64,000 nucleotides of DNA from Trochalopteron elliotii (Eukaryota > Chordata > Aves > Passeriformes > Leiothrichidae). The translations under genes and the position numbers were made by a program. The notes beneath the pieces are model-generated. The model had not been told where the DNA came from and searched no databases. It was given only the letters and a program-made list of their open reading frames with translations. The stretch covers positions 503,688 through 567,687 of the forward strand of contig JANPWX010019236.1 in the NCBI GenBank assembly GCA_024734555.1, given 5' to 3'. Below, one piece after another: positions 33,626 to 45,926 of this stretch (position 1 is the first letter of the stretch; each line of letters starts with the position of its first letter).

Positions 33626-35894
33626 AGGGAGGAGCTGGGAAATGGGGGGAAGTGGCCCCAGTGCTGAGAGAGGCACTGCCACAGCCGTGGCATCAGAGAT
33701 GAGATGGAGAGGGAGAGGAGATTTCGTGGTTGCCATGGCAGTGGCAGCATGGGGCCAAGGCAGGAGAGCAAGAAATATTCACTGCAAGCTTATTTGTCTG
33801 GCTTCGTAACGAAAAAAATTCTGAAAACAGCTCAAATAAATTTACAATTAATCTTTCCAAGATCTCCATACTTTGAAGTCACAGAAACACACAAGTACCA
33901 GCACACTGGGCAAGGTGCAATTTTGCTCTGAGCTGTGTAACTTTGTAGAGACCAATGAGTTTACAAGGTTTTGTCCAAAAGGATCTTAAATATCACAGTG
34001 GGAACGTGTTCCTTGCTGATCAGGGCTTCGGAAATTACCAGAAGAGGAGAATTCCTCCAAGGAGCAGTGTCACCCAGTCAGCTGGCAGGAATCACCCAGT
34101 CTCATCCAAAATGGGGACATTGACTGCCCTGCACAGAGATCCTTGCAGGGAAACTGCCCATGGCAGGATGTTTTTGCCATCTGTCCTCCCAGCTGTCAGG
34201 GTATTTCCATGGCCATTTTTGAAAGGTAACACCCAGTTGCAGTTCCTGGGCTACAGGAGCTGTAAAATATCCTACAGTGTAAAACACCCCCCAGCATCAC
34301 ATGCAGATGGAGACTGGGGGATAAGGGCTGTGAGCTGCCACACCTGGGTGAGTGATGGGTTTTGGGAACACACAATGAGGAGATGCTTTAAAAGCAACAG
34401 GGAGATGGGGACAGCTGCACATCAGCATGAGAAGCTACTGGAAGGAACTCCTGTGGGTATGAGGAAGATCCAATCTAAATAGAGAAGCCTCCAGACAGAT
34501 TGGGGATTTTCTTGTGAGCACAGAAAATACCAGAGTACCTGTGGATGGCTCTCACTACTCACAAGCTACATCCCAGCTCAGCATTTAGAGGACTCACTGC
34601 TCTTAGCTGTGGATCAAATCAGGATTTTTATGAATAAACCATAAAATTCAGTGTCTTCAGGGTAGGAGCAGAGTTGAGAACTGTCCTCTCATGAGCAGCC
34701 ACAGCCCAGAGGTGGGATGGGGAGGAGAATTCCCAGCATTGGTGCCTTTTGCCCAGTGCTCTGCAGGCCTTTGGGGTGTCTGTGCATCACCCATCCCCTG
34801 CAGTGGGAGCTGTGGGATTAACACGTGCCCTCAGTCCTTGGCAACAGATAATGTTTTCTTTTCCTTCCTGAAAATTGTATTTCAGCCTTAATTAGCTCAC
34901 AAGCCTGTTGTTCAAAAGCTGAGAATTCCTCTCTGGGTTTTCCCCTGCTTCAGTTCAAATCACATCTAAAGACAGAGCCCTCCTTTCATGCACAGAACCA
35001 TTTCTTTGGCTTGCATTGCCAACATGGTTAGGCCCTTATCAAATCTCTTCCCTACTGTAACATTTCTTTTCAAGGTAGCTCACTAACCCTTACCTGTTTT
35101 TCACTTTTACCTGCAAATAGCAAAATACCATCAACTGGAAAAAATAATTCCTCACTTGTGAAAGTGTTATTTTTCTATTCTATGATATGGGCAATACAAA
35201 TGTCACTCCAAGTCAGGTTGTATTAAGTAGTTTCATATCACATGATACAGTGTGAATTGACACATGCTGTGCTGTTGTATGAGATCTGGGGTTACTTGTT
35301 TGAAGAGACCTTTTTCTTTTCTGTTTAGGAGAAGATATTACATACTATAGATATTGCATGATCCATCCATTTGCTAAAAAATAGACCTGGATAAAGGTAT
35401 AATTTATGATATTCAGAGCAAAATAAAACCTGCTTTTCATATATAATACTGACAGTCAGCTTATTCCTTACAATTTTTTAAAAAGAGCAGAAATTAAGTG
35501 AAGAAACGACATCTGTTAGTAAATACAACTCATATAGAAAAGTAAAACAGAAATCCCCATGCAGACTCCAAATGTCAAACTAAACCAGGGATCAGCTTCA
35601 TTTAACAACTGGAGTCACTCTGAAAAGCCTCTTGTAAGTTTTGGCATTGTGTTATTCTTCAGTAAGTTATGGAAAAGCCAAGGACCATCTCTGAGAGACA
35701 GAACCAACTTCAGTTCCTCTGGGATCAGAGGCACATCCATGATTTCACTGGCACATCCCAGCCCAAGAGCTTTCACAGGACACCTCCATCTCATCGACTG
35801 CTAGAAAACTTGTGCTAAAGTTTGGAGCCTTAGGCTGCTTATAAAACACAAAGCGCCACCACTGGAACCTCTGTGCTGTGTCCCACTTGTTGGA
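33626..35894. other. Unique DNA, no gene seen
   Basis: A 175-codon frame at 33955-34482 (plus) has no recognisable domain, has ordinary composition, and overlaps a minus-strand frame. The rest (34900-35560) is AT-rich and non-repetitive. Confidence 0.4.
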
Positions 35895-36060
35895 CTGTCA
35901 CAAATCACAGAGCAAAGCATCACTCAGACTGGAAAAGTCCTTTGAGACCTTCAACAGAAGTCCAGTTTTACAGAGGACCTTTAACAGAAAAGTCCAGTCC
36001 AACCTTTAGCAGAGTCACTCCCGGGTCAAGGCTGCAGGACAGGGCTCCCCGTGACCTGGA
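35895..36060 (-). mobile_element. CR1-like 3' fragment
   Basis: On the plus strand CACAGAGCAAAGCATCACTC, GACTGGAAAAGTCCTTTGAG and AGTCCAACCTTTAGCAG resemble the reverse complement of an avian CR1 3' end (pattern: TCACAGAATCACT, TGGAAAAGACCT, AGTCCAACC). A segment AGAAGTCCAGTTTTACAGAGGACCTT looks like a local duplication within it. The fragment is short and diverged, and its right boundary is uncertain. Confidence 0.5.
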
Positions 36061-36289
36061 GCCAGCCCTGCAGCACCCGCACACACCTGGGCACCCTCAC
36101 TGCACCTCTGGGGCAGCACTGGTGTGGATGCTGTGCTGCAGCAGCCCTGCAGAGCAATGCAGAGCAATGCCCCGCGCTTCATCAGAACATCCATCCCGGC
36201 TCCTGACAGCGCCCGCGGCCGGGGCGGGGCATTTGCCAACGAAACACACTTTTACTTTCTTAGTATTGGCCCCTTTATCGCAGACTCTT

Positions 36290-36910
36290 ACAGCTGACAA
36301 CACGGGAGAGAACTTCATGCAGAAAGTCTCATGATAGCTGTTATTTATTATGCAAATGCTGCCTGCCATGGCAGCATTGCACGCAGTGGATTGCTTTATT
36401 TACCCTGATAAATGCATATTCAAATTTAAGCTGCATACATTGCACCTACTAAGATTTTGTTTTCCTTGACACTTACAGGAGGACAACTGCAATTAATACA
36501 GCCTGTTTTAGCAGACAGCACCCAATTAGTTATCATCCATTTTCAGACTGGGACTCTAGACTAAAAAACATGGAGCTGGCCTCTTATTCAAGAGGAAAAT
36601 ACATCCAAACTACGGGCTTTCAAAGACACATTTAACTCACAATGGCCAGGATACTCACTTGGCCTTTAATGTGAAATGGAGTGTTAATTTTTCTCTGTCA
36701 CCTCTTAATTGCTTCCTTATTATACTGTTCAAGCAGTTAATTGCTAGACTGAGTGAAAGAGTGTTTTCAAGGGAAAGGAAATGCCACAGCATGAAAGAGA
36801 AAAAAAAAATAGAAGCAGCACACTAGCGTAATTTGGCCTGATATAATGTTAGTTGTGGTATTGCCTTTAATGGCAACTACAGAAATCAACAGTACAAGCT
36901 AAACAGTTTT
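36290..36910. promoter_or_regulatory. Enhancer-like noncoding block (candidate conserved element)
   Basis: This is unique AT-rich sequence without repeats. It carries a POU octamer ATGCAAAT (36350-36357), which overlaps a palindrome TGCTGCCTGCCATGGCAGCA (about 36357-36376), and several homeodomain-type cores (CAATTA, TTAATTGC, CAATTAGT). Clusters of this kind are typical of developmental enhancers in gene deserts. Conservation cannot be judged from one sequence, so this is inference from composition and motifs only. Confidence 0.3.
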
Positions 36911-37139
36911 CTATTGCCAAACAGGGCAGGAGCCGTATCAGAGGGTTGGTGATCAGCAGCTCCTGGGATCACACTAAGGGACTCAGTCTATTCCACGGAC
37001 ATGATGTTTGTGCTCGGGAGATTTCCTTCTGCTCCACCCCTCACAGTAAGGACCTTTATCTGTTTGTACTGCAGGAGCTGCTTCTCGGGTCCGCCTCTCT
37101 CGCTGTACTCACGGATCTCTGCGGGCTGCCCGGAGCGTG

Positions 37140-37545
37140 CCCGAGGTGATCAGAGCATCCCCGCCTGTCTGTGGCATCCTCCACCTGCCTAGAGCCTCTC
37201 CGACCTGCCTGGAGCCATCCCCGAGACATCCCTGACCTGATCAGAGCAACCCCGACCCGCCCAGACCATCCCGACCCGCTCGGAGCATCCCCCGAGCTCC
37301 CCCGACCTGCCTGGGGCATCCCTGTCCCGCCCAGAACACCTCCGTGTCTGCCTGGATCACCCCCCGAGCCGCCCAGAGCATCCCCCCGGTGCCCAGAGCA
37401 TCCCCGAGCTGATCAGAGCATCCCCGAGACATCCCTGACCTGATCAGAGCATCCCCCCCTGCCCGGAGCATCCCCCCGGTGCCGAGAGCATCCCTGACCT
37501 GATCAGAGCATCCCCGGCCCGCCCGGACCATCCCTCGCTCCCCGG
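37140..37545. repeat. Degenerate GC-rich, CpG-rich minisatellite
   Basis: Variants of GATCAGAGCATCCCCG, CCCGACCTGCCTGGAGCATC and GCCCAGAGCATCCCC repeat about 18 times at irregular 16-30 bp spacing. CpG is frequent, unlike in most of the window. Frames on both strands (37056-37319, 37171-37443, 37241-37663) are open because the repeat lacks stops. It may lie in or next to a CpG island extending to about 37600. Confidence 0.85.
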
Positions 37546-39659
37546 GCTGGCGGGAAGCGGCAGCGCAGCCCCGGCTCTCCAGGGCCGCTGTCCGTGGCTG
37601 CCCTGCTGATTTCCCCAGAGTTCTCCTGAGCAATCCCTGAGTGCAGCAGACTTGGAGAAACAACCATCAAACATTTCTCTGCCGGTCCTGCAAGTGCAAG
37701 GAAGTGCAAAGACTCGCGTTTCCAGAGGCTGGGAGAACACCTGGGCCCGGCATCACTGACACTCCTCAGGTACCAAGGCCAGTCCTTGTGCACCTGGGAC
37801 ACCTGAGCCAGCAGGGAAAGGCTGTACCGGGGCCACAGAGGGACAGCAGGCACTCCAGGTGCAAAGGCAAGAATCACGGGCCTTTATTTAAACAAGTGAT
37901 TGCAGGCTCTACAGGCAATCTTTGCATGACAGTGCCAGATTTCAGGATCAGTAGCATTTCCTCCCTCCTCTAATTTTTGTTAGAGAATAGTAATTATTAA
38001 TGGAGGAAGGAGACAGAAAAAAAAAAAAAAAGCAGATACCAAAGATACTGTTGTTGCATGGTACATTTAAACATGCACATTAATTTATAAGCAAAGTGAG
38101 TTAAATACGAATTTTGAATTAATTTCCTAAATGTAGCTTCCCAGTGGACAATAGAAAAGAGATGATCCAGTTATCAACTTGTGCTTGTTAGCACTCAAAC
38201 ATGCTGATTAACTCATTAGTAAGACTACTTTTAAAGTCGTCCCTTTTGTTTCCTTCTATAAACTGTTGGTCTTTCATTTACTGAAGGAAGAAAGTACATT
38301 TATTTAGGACTGAGGAGAAAAAGCCAACTTTGGCTGAAGAATAACAAACTTTATAGATCATAAAAAATATCCCCTTTCATTTTACAGGAGCCTATGAAGT
38401 AGCGCTGTCAACTGCTGAATTGGGTGGGTGAAAAGGTTATGCCTGACAGTGCTGCAATTTCACTGGGAGAAAATCATCAGCAGGAAATATCAAAGCAGAA
38501 TTTAGCTTTCCACCAGACAGATTTCAGAACCGCACAGAGAGTTGCAACCAACATCCCCAAAGTCAAACTGAGAAAGACTGGCCTGTGAAGCTCCACCTGT
38601 GTCCTGCCAAGGGCAGCCTGCCCAGTGCTCCCTGTGGAACACTGCTGCTGTCTGTGTGCACACCCTGCAGGCAGAGCCACCCCAAACACAGCACAAAAAC
38701 ACCCCCTGAACGTGTGGGATGTGTGATCTCGAGTCCCAGAGCTCAGACATAAGTTTTTGGCACAGAGTGAGGGGAAGGTGTGAGCTGCAGCTGCAGCTCC
38801 CACCCCCAGGGCAGACAAACAGACAGCCCTGCACAGAGCTGCAGGACCTGCCCTTGGTGACACTGCTGTCACCTCACCAGCACAGCCCAGGCACCCCCTT
38901 TAGCCAACAGGAATCAGGAAACAAGGCAAAGCCTTACTTTGCAGGACTCATCACTCTTGATTAAGAGTGAACCACCGTGCTCAGTGAGGAGCCCCAGCAG
39001 GGCAGAGGTGGGTGACACCCAGAGAATGGCTGCAGACAAGTTTGTCACTGCAGAAACTTCCTGGGACGTTTTTGTCACAGACAGAAACCCCAGCAGGAAC
39101 CTCAGTTCATCTTCCCCACATCACCAGCAGTGGAGAAGGGCCCTGTCCTCGTGAGCCAGACATCCACCTGTGGCAGGAAAGACTGACCAGCTCTCACGCA
39201 GGTAAATTAACAATCCCACCACCAACTCCACTCAACATGCAGAGTCGAGATTTTCTCAACTCAGGCATCAGGAAAAAGTCTCAAAACTCTGGATATTCTT
39301 TTAATGATTATTTCAGTGTTTCTTCTGTAATTTATTTTACTATCCCCCTGAGAAATTGCACAATAATAGCTTAGCAGTGCCCACAGATTTTCACTTCTTT
39401 TCATAGAGTAAATGCTGTGTCTTGGCCACATTTCAGTGTCCTCATTTTCTACCTGTTTATCCAGCCTTCACCTCCATCTGACCCATAAGCACTTCACAAG
39501 CTTAAACTTATTTTATTCTGTCCACTACTCTTGTGGAATATTTAATAATAAAATGCGGAGGCATAGAATAAATTAAATATTCTACCACAGATAACACAGA
39601 TAACCATCTTTCTCCTCTGGCTTTCTAATGTCTTTATGTTTAAACACAGGAAGAAATTG
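37546..39659. other. Unique DNA, no gene seen
   Basis: The part at 38030-38440 is AT-rich, non-repetitive and has ATTAA/TTAAT cores like the block at 36290-36910. The part at 38470-38960 is GC-rich with overlapping chance frames. There is no gene that I can support. Confidence 0.4.
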
Positions 39660-40435
39660 TTAAAAACTCCTTGAAACATATTGAGAAATATTTCTCTCCC
39701 AATGGTGTAATCAACAAGTCTTTAAAATTCAGTCTAAACACACCAAAAGGTCTCATTTTGCAGAATTCCTGAAACCTTTCTGTGAAAACATTTGATGTCC
39801 ATACAATACCTAAGTATATGTATACATTACCCCCTATGCAGCACCTTGCTGTTATTATAGCATAGTAGCAATCTCTTTATACATTTTTGCCATTTTAGAG
39901 GGCATAAATAGGTTCTCTGAATAGGATGTAATTAAATTGAACAACCTGATGTCTTATTTTCATACAAATCTATTTTATTAAACTGTCTGTTTCCATTCTT
40001 GTATATTAGGATTTTTACCTAAACCTCTCTCATTTTTCTCTTTAACTTCCAATTTGCCTTTGTCTAAGCATACTGACAATGTCCTATATAGCCTTGAAAT
40101 CAATTTAGTGAGACAGTCTCTTTGTACAACAATTTTTCAATCTGCTGCATTTGCATTTCTATACCTTCTTTTAATTCACAAAGAACAGCATGTCTTACCC
40201 AAAGGAAACGGGAAAACTGAGCTCCAGGAATATTAAAATCTTCTACAAATTGGTCAAACGATTTAAAATGCCCATCCTTAAACAAATCTTTAATACAAAT
40301 GGACCCTTTTTGTTGCTAGATTCTAAAGGCTCCATTCTTAATACAAGTGGAAGGTCCTCATTATAACACAATAGAGTTAAGGGAGACAATTTCTCATACC
40401 AGCCCATGAATTTATGCACTTTCCCCACATTTTAC
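39660..40435 (-). mobile_element. Decayed L1-clade LINE, C-terminal half of ORF2
   Basis: Reading the minus strand from about 40435 downward gives, in order: WYEKLSPLTLL and NEDLPLVLRM (frame 1), then after a one-base shift near 40305 GSICIKDLFKDGHF, SFDQFVEDFNIPGAQFSRFL and VRHAV, then PSKMAKMYKEI past several stops, and last a stop-free stretch of about 65 codons near 39840-39660. The series W..SP..PL, a G.....DLF..G...SF..L...F.IP...F.R.LQ.RH block, then TP.K..KMY, is the order seen downstream of the reverse transcriptase in L1/Tx1 ORF2 proteins. CR1 lacks it. At least one frameshift and several stops make it inactive. I do not see the reverse transcriptase or endonuclease upstream. Confidence 0.65.
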
Positions 40436-41644
40436 AGACTGGGACATAGTTGTTAACATAATCTTTTTCTGTCACACCATTTTTATGTATATTTTAATGT
40501 CTGTGTTATCTCTCAAGTTCAAGTTCTGTATTTATAGATCCTTGTACAAACGTGTGAAGGAAATTACCCTTGTCAGGTCCTTATCACTTAGAGTTGTGAT
40601 GTGTTAATCCCACTCTCCTGTCACAATTCTCACAGAACTGCTGCATCCTATTGGAGCAAGGTTTCCATTTAGCTTCCCTATACCTTCAACTGTACTACAA
40701 CCTTTATCAATAAATAGTGTTCATTTCTTTTTACAAAGTTTACATTTCAACTATGTAAACAGAAGGGTAAAACAACAGTCATTCTCATAAAAAGAAAACA
40801 GTGCAGTATTAGAAAGGACTAAAATGTTAAACTGAAATTTGTTTTACAGGATTTAGAGCATGAGAGATTTAGACTCCACGAGGCAGAAGCACTCACCTCA
40901 ACCTTCTGATCTCCCCAAACACAGCCAGAGTCTTTAAGACTCTCAATGTAAGCAGGACTATGAGGCCTTGTCTCTGATACGGAAAAGGAGATGTCTCTCC
41001 CAGGCAGAGAGCTGCAGGACAGATGAATCATTTAGGATGAATTAACCTCACTGAACACTGGGCTGTGGGAAACCCAGATGTCTGAGCTAAGCTTTTTGAC
41101 TGTGATTTCACTGTTTTCATGGAGTCACACAGCAGGTCTCCCACCTAATACAGGTGAGATCAATTTCTCTCTGGAGGTAGAGAGCTCAATGACAAGCTTA
41201 GACAAAGTGCCAGACTCTTAGCTAGCTACGCTAAAGTAGAAAAAACCTTTTGTCCAATGGGTTTGCTTCCATTCATAACTCCATTACTTCTTCTGTGTGA
41301 CCACCTGTGGCAATGTACTGCCTGAATAAGTGAGGCACATCTTCAGAACAAAGGAGCAGCCTTAACTCTGCCCAGTCAGTCACTGTATATCACAGGTGAA
41401 TCTGTCAGTGCAGGTTTGTGTGACATTCCTGTTGCCTGGACCCAAAGCTGCTGAGCTATTGTACCTCAGTAAAGGTGGTGAGTTGCAGCTCTTCTCCTCT
41501 AAAAGTAGGAAAACATCAGGAAATCCATGACAGATGGGAAGTGCAAACACTAACAAGGCAACAGTAAAAAAAAAAAAGCATTGAGAGGGAAGTGGTGTCT
41601 GAGGAAACTCCTTTGGCACCTTCCTGCCATAGCCTCTCCCCCTT
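40436..41644. other. Unique DNA, no gene seen
   Basis: An AATAAA near 40710 and the AT-rich context could belong to the LINE relic's surroundings, but reading the minus strand upstream of 40435 does not give reverse transcriptase motifs. No gene is visible. Confidence 0.4.
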
Positions 41645-42082
41645 CCTGTGGTTGTGGAGATGGCCACAACACTCAGAGTGCTTCAATAAAATTTCATAAG
41701 GCTTCAAGCATCAGCACCTTGTTATCTACAAGTCTCTTGTACCTTTTCTCTGTTGTAATCCCTGGGCAGCCCCACACAGCTCTGGCTCTTTCTTCTCTCT
41801 CCCTTCTGCAGTTCCACCTCACTCCTTCCTGTCCCTGCCGTGGCCACCTCACCCTGTGTGTCCCCGGTGTGCCATCTGACCCTGTGTGTCCCTGGCACAC
41901 CCTCCTGTCCCTCCCTGCTCCCAGCAGAGCCCAGCTGACTCTGTCCCAGCTCACTCACTCACTGTCACACCCACAGCTGGGAGGGCAGGGCTGTTCCCAC
42001 TGCTGGGGAATTAACACAGCTGGAATAGACCAGGGGTAGGATTGTCTTCAGCACCATCTCTGTCTGTCTCCCCACAATCTGT
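41645..42082 (+). repeat. Unclassified interspersed repeat, copy 2 of 3
   Basis: This is the same family as 5445-5868 and 61801-62231. In the core (from about 41768) it differs from the other copies only by a 3-4 base deletion in the CTTTCTCTC tract, a small change at TTCCACCTCACTCC, and a 4-base duplication (CTGT) at the right end. The left ~120 bp is much more diverged (for example TGTGGAGATGGCCACAAC) but is closer to copy 3 than to copy 1. Confidence 0.8.
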
Positions 42083-44435
42083 GTCCCCACACCTCCCTGC
42101 ACACTGAGCATCTCACCAGCAGAGACCCAGAGCCACGGGATGTGACCAGCCAGCTGCAAGGGCAGTGACACGAGGGGTTCAGCACAGCTGGCCCAGACAC
42201 TGCTCAGCCTCCAGGACCACTGCCAAACACCAGCAGGCAGAAGAGCACAAAACTATTTAAAAAGTCACACAATTCTACATGCAACTTGTTTATCGTGTCC
42301 CTCCTCTCCATCTTTCCCCCTCAAAGAAGCTTAACATCTTTGAGTGGTGTTTGTCCTACCTATTCCCACAGATTTTTCCATCACAAAAACACCACAACTT
42401 CCTGTCTCTATTTCCACACTTTGCTTTCTTTCCACTCATTCCCCAGCCTTGCCCTCTGGCTTCCATTAGGCTGTCAGATTTTACTTCCCCTCTCCAGCCC
42501 TGATGATTCTGTAATATGACCAAACTAGACAACTGGGGCAAAATTCATTGCATTGCTGCTCTGCCAAAGCCTGCGGATTTACTTTAGGATTGGATTTGCT
42601 CTTCTTATGTGAGAAACGGGGGATTCAGAAGGAGATAAAAGAAGAATGAAAAGCAAAACTGACCTTGATGGTCATATTTTCTTTAATCCATGAGGGCCAC
42701 TAGATGAATGCACACAGCCAGCCTGACAATGCTGCCTGCATTTAAAGGCGGGTGGGTGTAAATATAGGTGAGGGCACTAATCAGCCAGGTGGCTACATGT
42801 TACCCTGAACACAAGCAATTAACTACAAGGGCAATTTTCTCCCAGAGGTTAGTTATTTCATAGCCAATTAACCAGGCAGCTTCACCCCACTTTGAACTGT
42901 GTGTAGAGCAGGAGCCATGTCTGCATCTGGACCTTCAATAGATTCCCTGTAGCTTTAGCCATCAGCCCTATTCATCTTTTTCTAAAGTAGTTACAGCATC
43001 CACCTGCCTTTCAGTATTTAACTCCTTCATTTGTAAAGAAGCAAGCAGAACATTTCAACAAAAAGATATTTTTATCTTTATAATAGGCAAGGCAATTTTA
43101 GCAGTATATGTCTATGAAACTCAGCACTCAGCCCTGTGTAGTGTCTTCACAAAATCAGCGAATGCACTTTATTAAACATACACAGTGTCTGCAAGGCTGG
43201 CCTTTGGGCAGAGAAATCTGTGTTCCTTCATGTTCAGAATGTGGCAGGTCCAGGGAAGATTGAGTGAGTGCTCAGGAGGAGAATACACCCAGGTAACACA
43301 AGCTAACACTGCACTCTCTTTATGTAATGCATTAATAATATAATTACACCTTAAACATTAATAGAATATGCAGAATAGCTCTGAACAGATCGTATCACAG
43401 GCTGTGCATGTGTAAGCAGTATCAGATTGTGTTCCCAGCAGACACATGAGAGTGTTACAGACCTGGGTGGGCAGAGTCTGGGCAGCCTCAGACAGGGGAG
43501 GAGCAGCTCCAGGGCCAGGAATCCTGCCCTGCCCTGCCCTGAGCCCTCACTGCAGCCTCAGGCACTGCACCTCCTCTCTTGCAGCCCACACCTCAGGGCC
43601 AGAGCAGGCTCAACTCTGATTATTGTGGTGATTATTCCCATGAAACGTGTGTCCAGCTGGATGAGGTCCTGCCTGGGGCCACCAACACCAGTCCCTGTCA
43701 CAGCAGCTCCCTCTGCCAGGGTCTGCCCCGCCAGACCTGCAGAGACCTGCAGAGCTCATCACAGCTCAGCTCCACAGCCCGCAGAGCCCCCAGGGCCCCA
43801 CACCCCTGTGAGTAACAAAAGGCATTTCCCAGCACTGCCCTGGTCCATCTGGAGGAGAATCAGGGAATGGTTTCGTGTCCTGGTGCTGTGATTTCAGAAG
43901 TGCTCCTGACCCCCTGTAACTCACCCTGAAAACTTCTCAGTTACAGGGCAAACAGAGTCAAGTGTAGACTTAGAATAACTACAAGGTCCATAACCATTAT
44001 GATATTCTCTGAGCTTTCCTTTGCATTCTTTCTGAGACGTTTTAGTGTAAGAGAAATCTCAGATGTTTGAAGAAGAAAAAAACCTACCCCGTGAAACAAC
44101 GTATTGGACAAGACACACATTCTCCTTCCATAAAGGGATTAAGAGACATGATGGAAAAGGAAGCATCCCTTGGACTTTGCAGTTTCTAGGTTGCCAAGTT
44201 CTTGCTGAAATAAGAACATTAAAGCAGGACACAAACAGAATTTTGAATAAAAACAAATAAGACAGTAAAAACACACAGAAATTGAGCAATGTTTCAGTAG
44301 TTGCTTTTCACTCTGGACAGGTAAATAAACGGAAATATATATTTAAGTGAATTTTTACTGTTTATGGTCAGAATTATCAGGGAAGAGATGGTTATAACTT
44401 GGCTGCATCAGTTCCCATCCCCTTGCTATTCTCTC
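42083..44435. other. Unique DNA, no gene seen
   Basis: A GC-rich patch at 43480-43830 gives frames of 154 and 78 codons in overlapping phases, with an acceptor-like CTCCTCTCTTGCAG near 43570-43583. I could not define a donor or a recognisable product, so I do not call an exon. Confidence 0.4.
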
Positions 44436-45260
44436 AATAACAAGACTGTCATTTTAGGTATTATTTATTTACCAGGCCACCCAGTATTGTCTGACATATA
44501 ATAGAATATTTCCATGAATTTTATTTTCTAAAAAATAGCAACATGAAATGCAAGTTTTTTAATCTGCTACAATAAGTAGCAAAAAATCAAAACTAATCAA
44601 ACTCATGCTGACAATTAGTTAGATAAAAGTCTGACAATTCTGTCTACTACAACTACTATTACTCACATAAGAAATTTATCAATTACAGAGTAAGTTACCA
44701 TTATATATTTTTGGCAGAGAATTGCAAAATATATGCAAGCTATACAGTTTACATTTTAAAATGAGCTGTTCCTAGAATGTATGGGAAATGAAAGCTCACA
44801 CTCATGACCCTCTCACACTACAGATTGAAAAAATATGTTGTATCAAACATCCACATAAATTATAAAAGCGCCTTTAAAATGTCAAGCGTAGATCCTACTG
44901 TGCTTAGGATGTCAGCATACCTCTAAAAATATGGAGTGATGAGGCATGGATACAATTTATAGCGGAAATCAAGCACGCTTTTCAACTTGCATGCACAAAA
45001 AATGTGATAAATCAAACAAATCTTCCCCTTTTCAAATTGAAGTTGAACTGCAACTGTATTGAGTTCACACAAATTGTCCAGATTAGTGATATTTGATTAC
45101 AGCATTTAGGGATTCACAGCTGTAATGTCATATCGCCTTTTTTTCTTTTTTTTTTGACAGTAGGATTGCAAAATTTAATGCTGCAGTTTTAGAAGACAAA
45201 TGCATTAGTTGAAATCATCAGTTCAGCCATTTGCAGTAAATGGTGCTGAATAGAAAAATG
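44436..45260. promoter_or_regulatory. AT-rich noncoding block, candidate conserved element
   Basis: About 0.8 kb of unique AT-rich DNA contains no repeat family and scattered homeodomain-type ATTA/TAAT cores. CpG-containing words survive in it (AGCGCC-like, AAGCGTAG, TAGCGG, GCACGC) although the surroundings are CpG-poor. Retained CpGs in AT-rich single-copy DNA often mark constrained noncoding sequence. This is inference only. Confidence 0.22.
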
Positions 45261-45926
45261 TTTATTAGTTCAGTTGTAACACCCCTGGCTTTTGTAAAAA
45301 CCAGTAGACCAACACTTTTAGGCTGAGCCTGCAAAGAGATACACCTTGGCACTCTCTCACTGAAAAACCTCCTTCTCTAGATCTTATTGTGGGGCGAAAT
45401 CTGTAGTGTTTCCTCTTGGTTAGCAGCAATTTCCCAGAGAACTAGTTTAAAAAATGAGCAACAAATATTTATAAAATAATATAATTTATGCTGAAAACTA
45501 GCAGCTCTTGAGGAATGAAAACAAAGAGTGGGATGGGATAAAACGTAGTGCTGTGAATTAACACGACTAAGTGCAATGTGGTTTCCATACACAGAGAGAA
45601 AATTTGTGGACTTCCCCAATGAAAGGCAAAACCCCTTTGCTGTGGCTGTCTTGCAAACTGCTTCGACTGCAACACCTTCAAATAACGAGGCTAGTTAGGG
45701 GGGAAATCATCAGTAATAATATGATCTTGGGCACCTAATGCTGGGTTTTTATTTACACAGCTCTGCCGTGCGGTGTCAGAAATCTCCGTCTGGTTACTAG
45801 CAGCGCTCTGAGCCCTTCCCTTCCAGGCGGCTGCCCTCCGGAGAGGAAAGGAGGACAAAACACGAGGTGTTGGAGGTTTTTTCTCCTTCCAAAGTGTCCT
45901 GCAGCTCGGGGAGCCCCGCGGGGCCG

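Noticed and set aside
33955..34482. 175-codon plus-strand frame
   Set aside because: No domain, ordinary composition, and an opposing open frame. No splice or promoter context supports it.
43427..43891. Possible exon after CTCCTCTCTTGCAG
   Set aside because: The acceptor is plausible, but there is no donor, the frames overlap and no product is recognisable.
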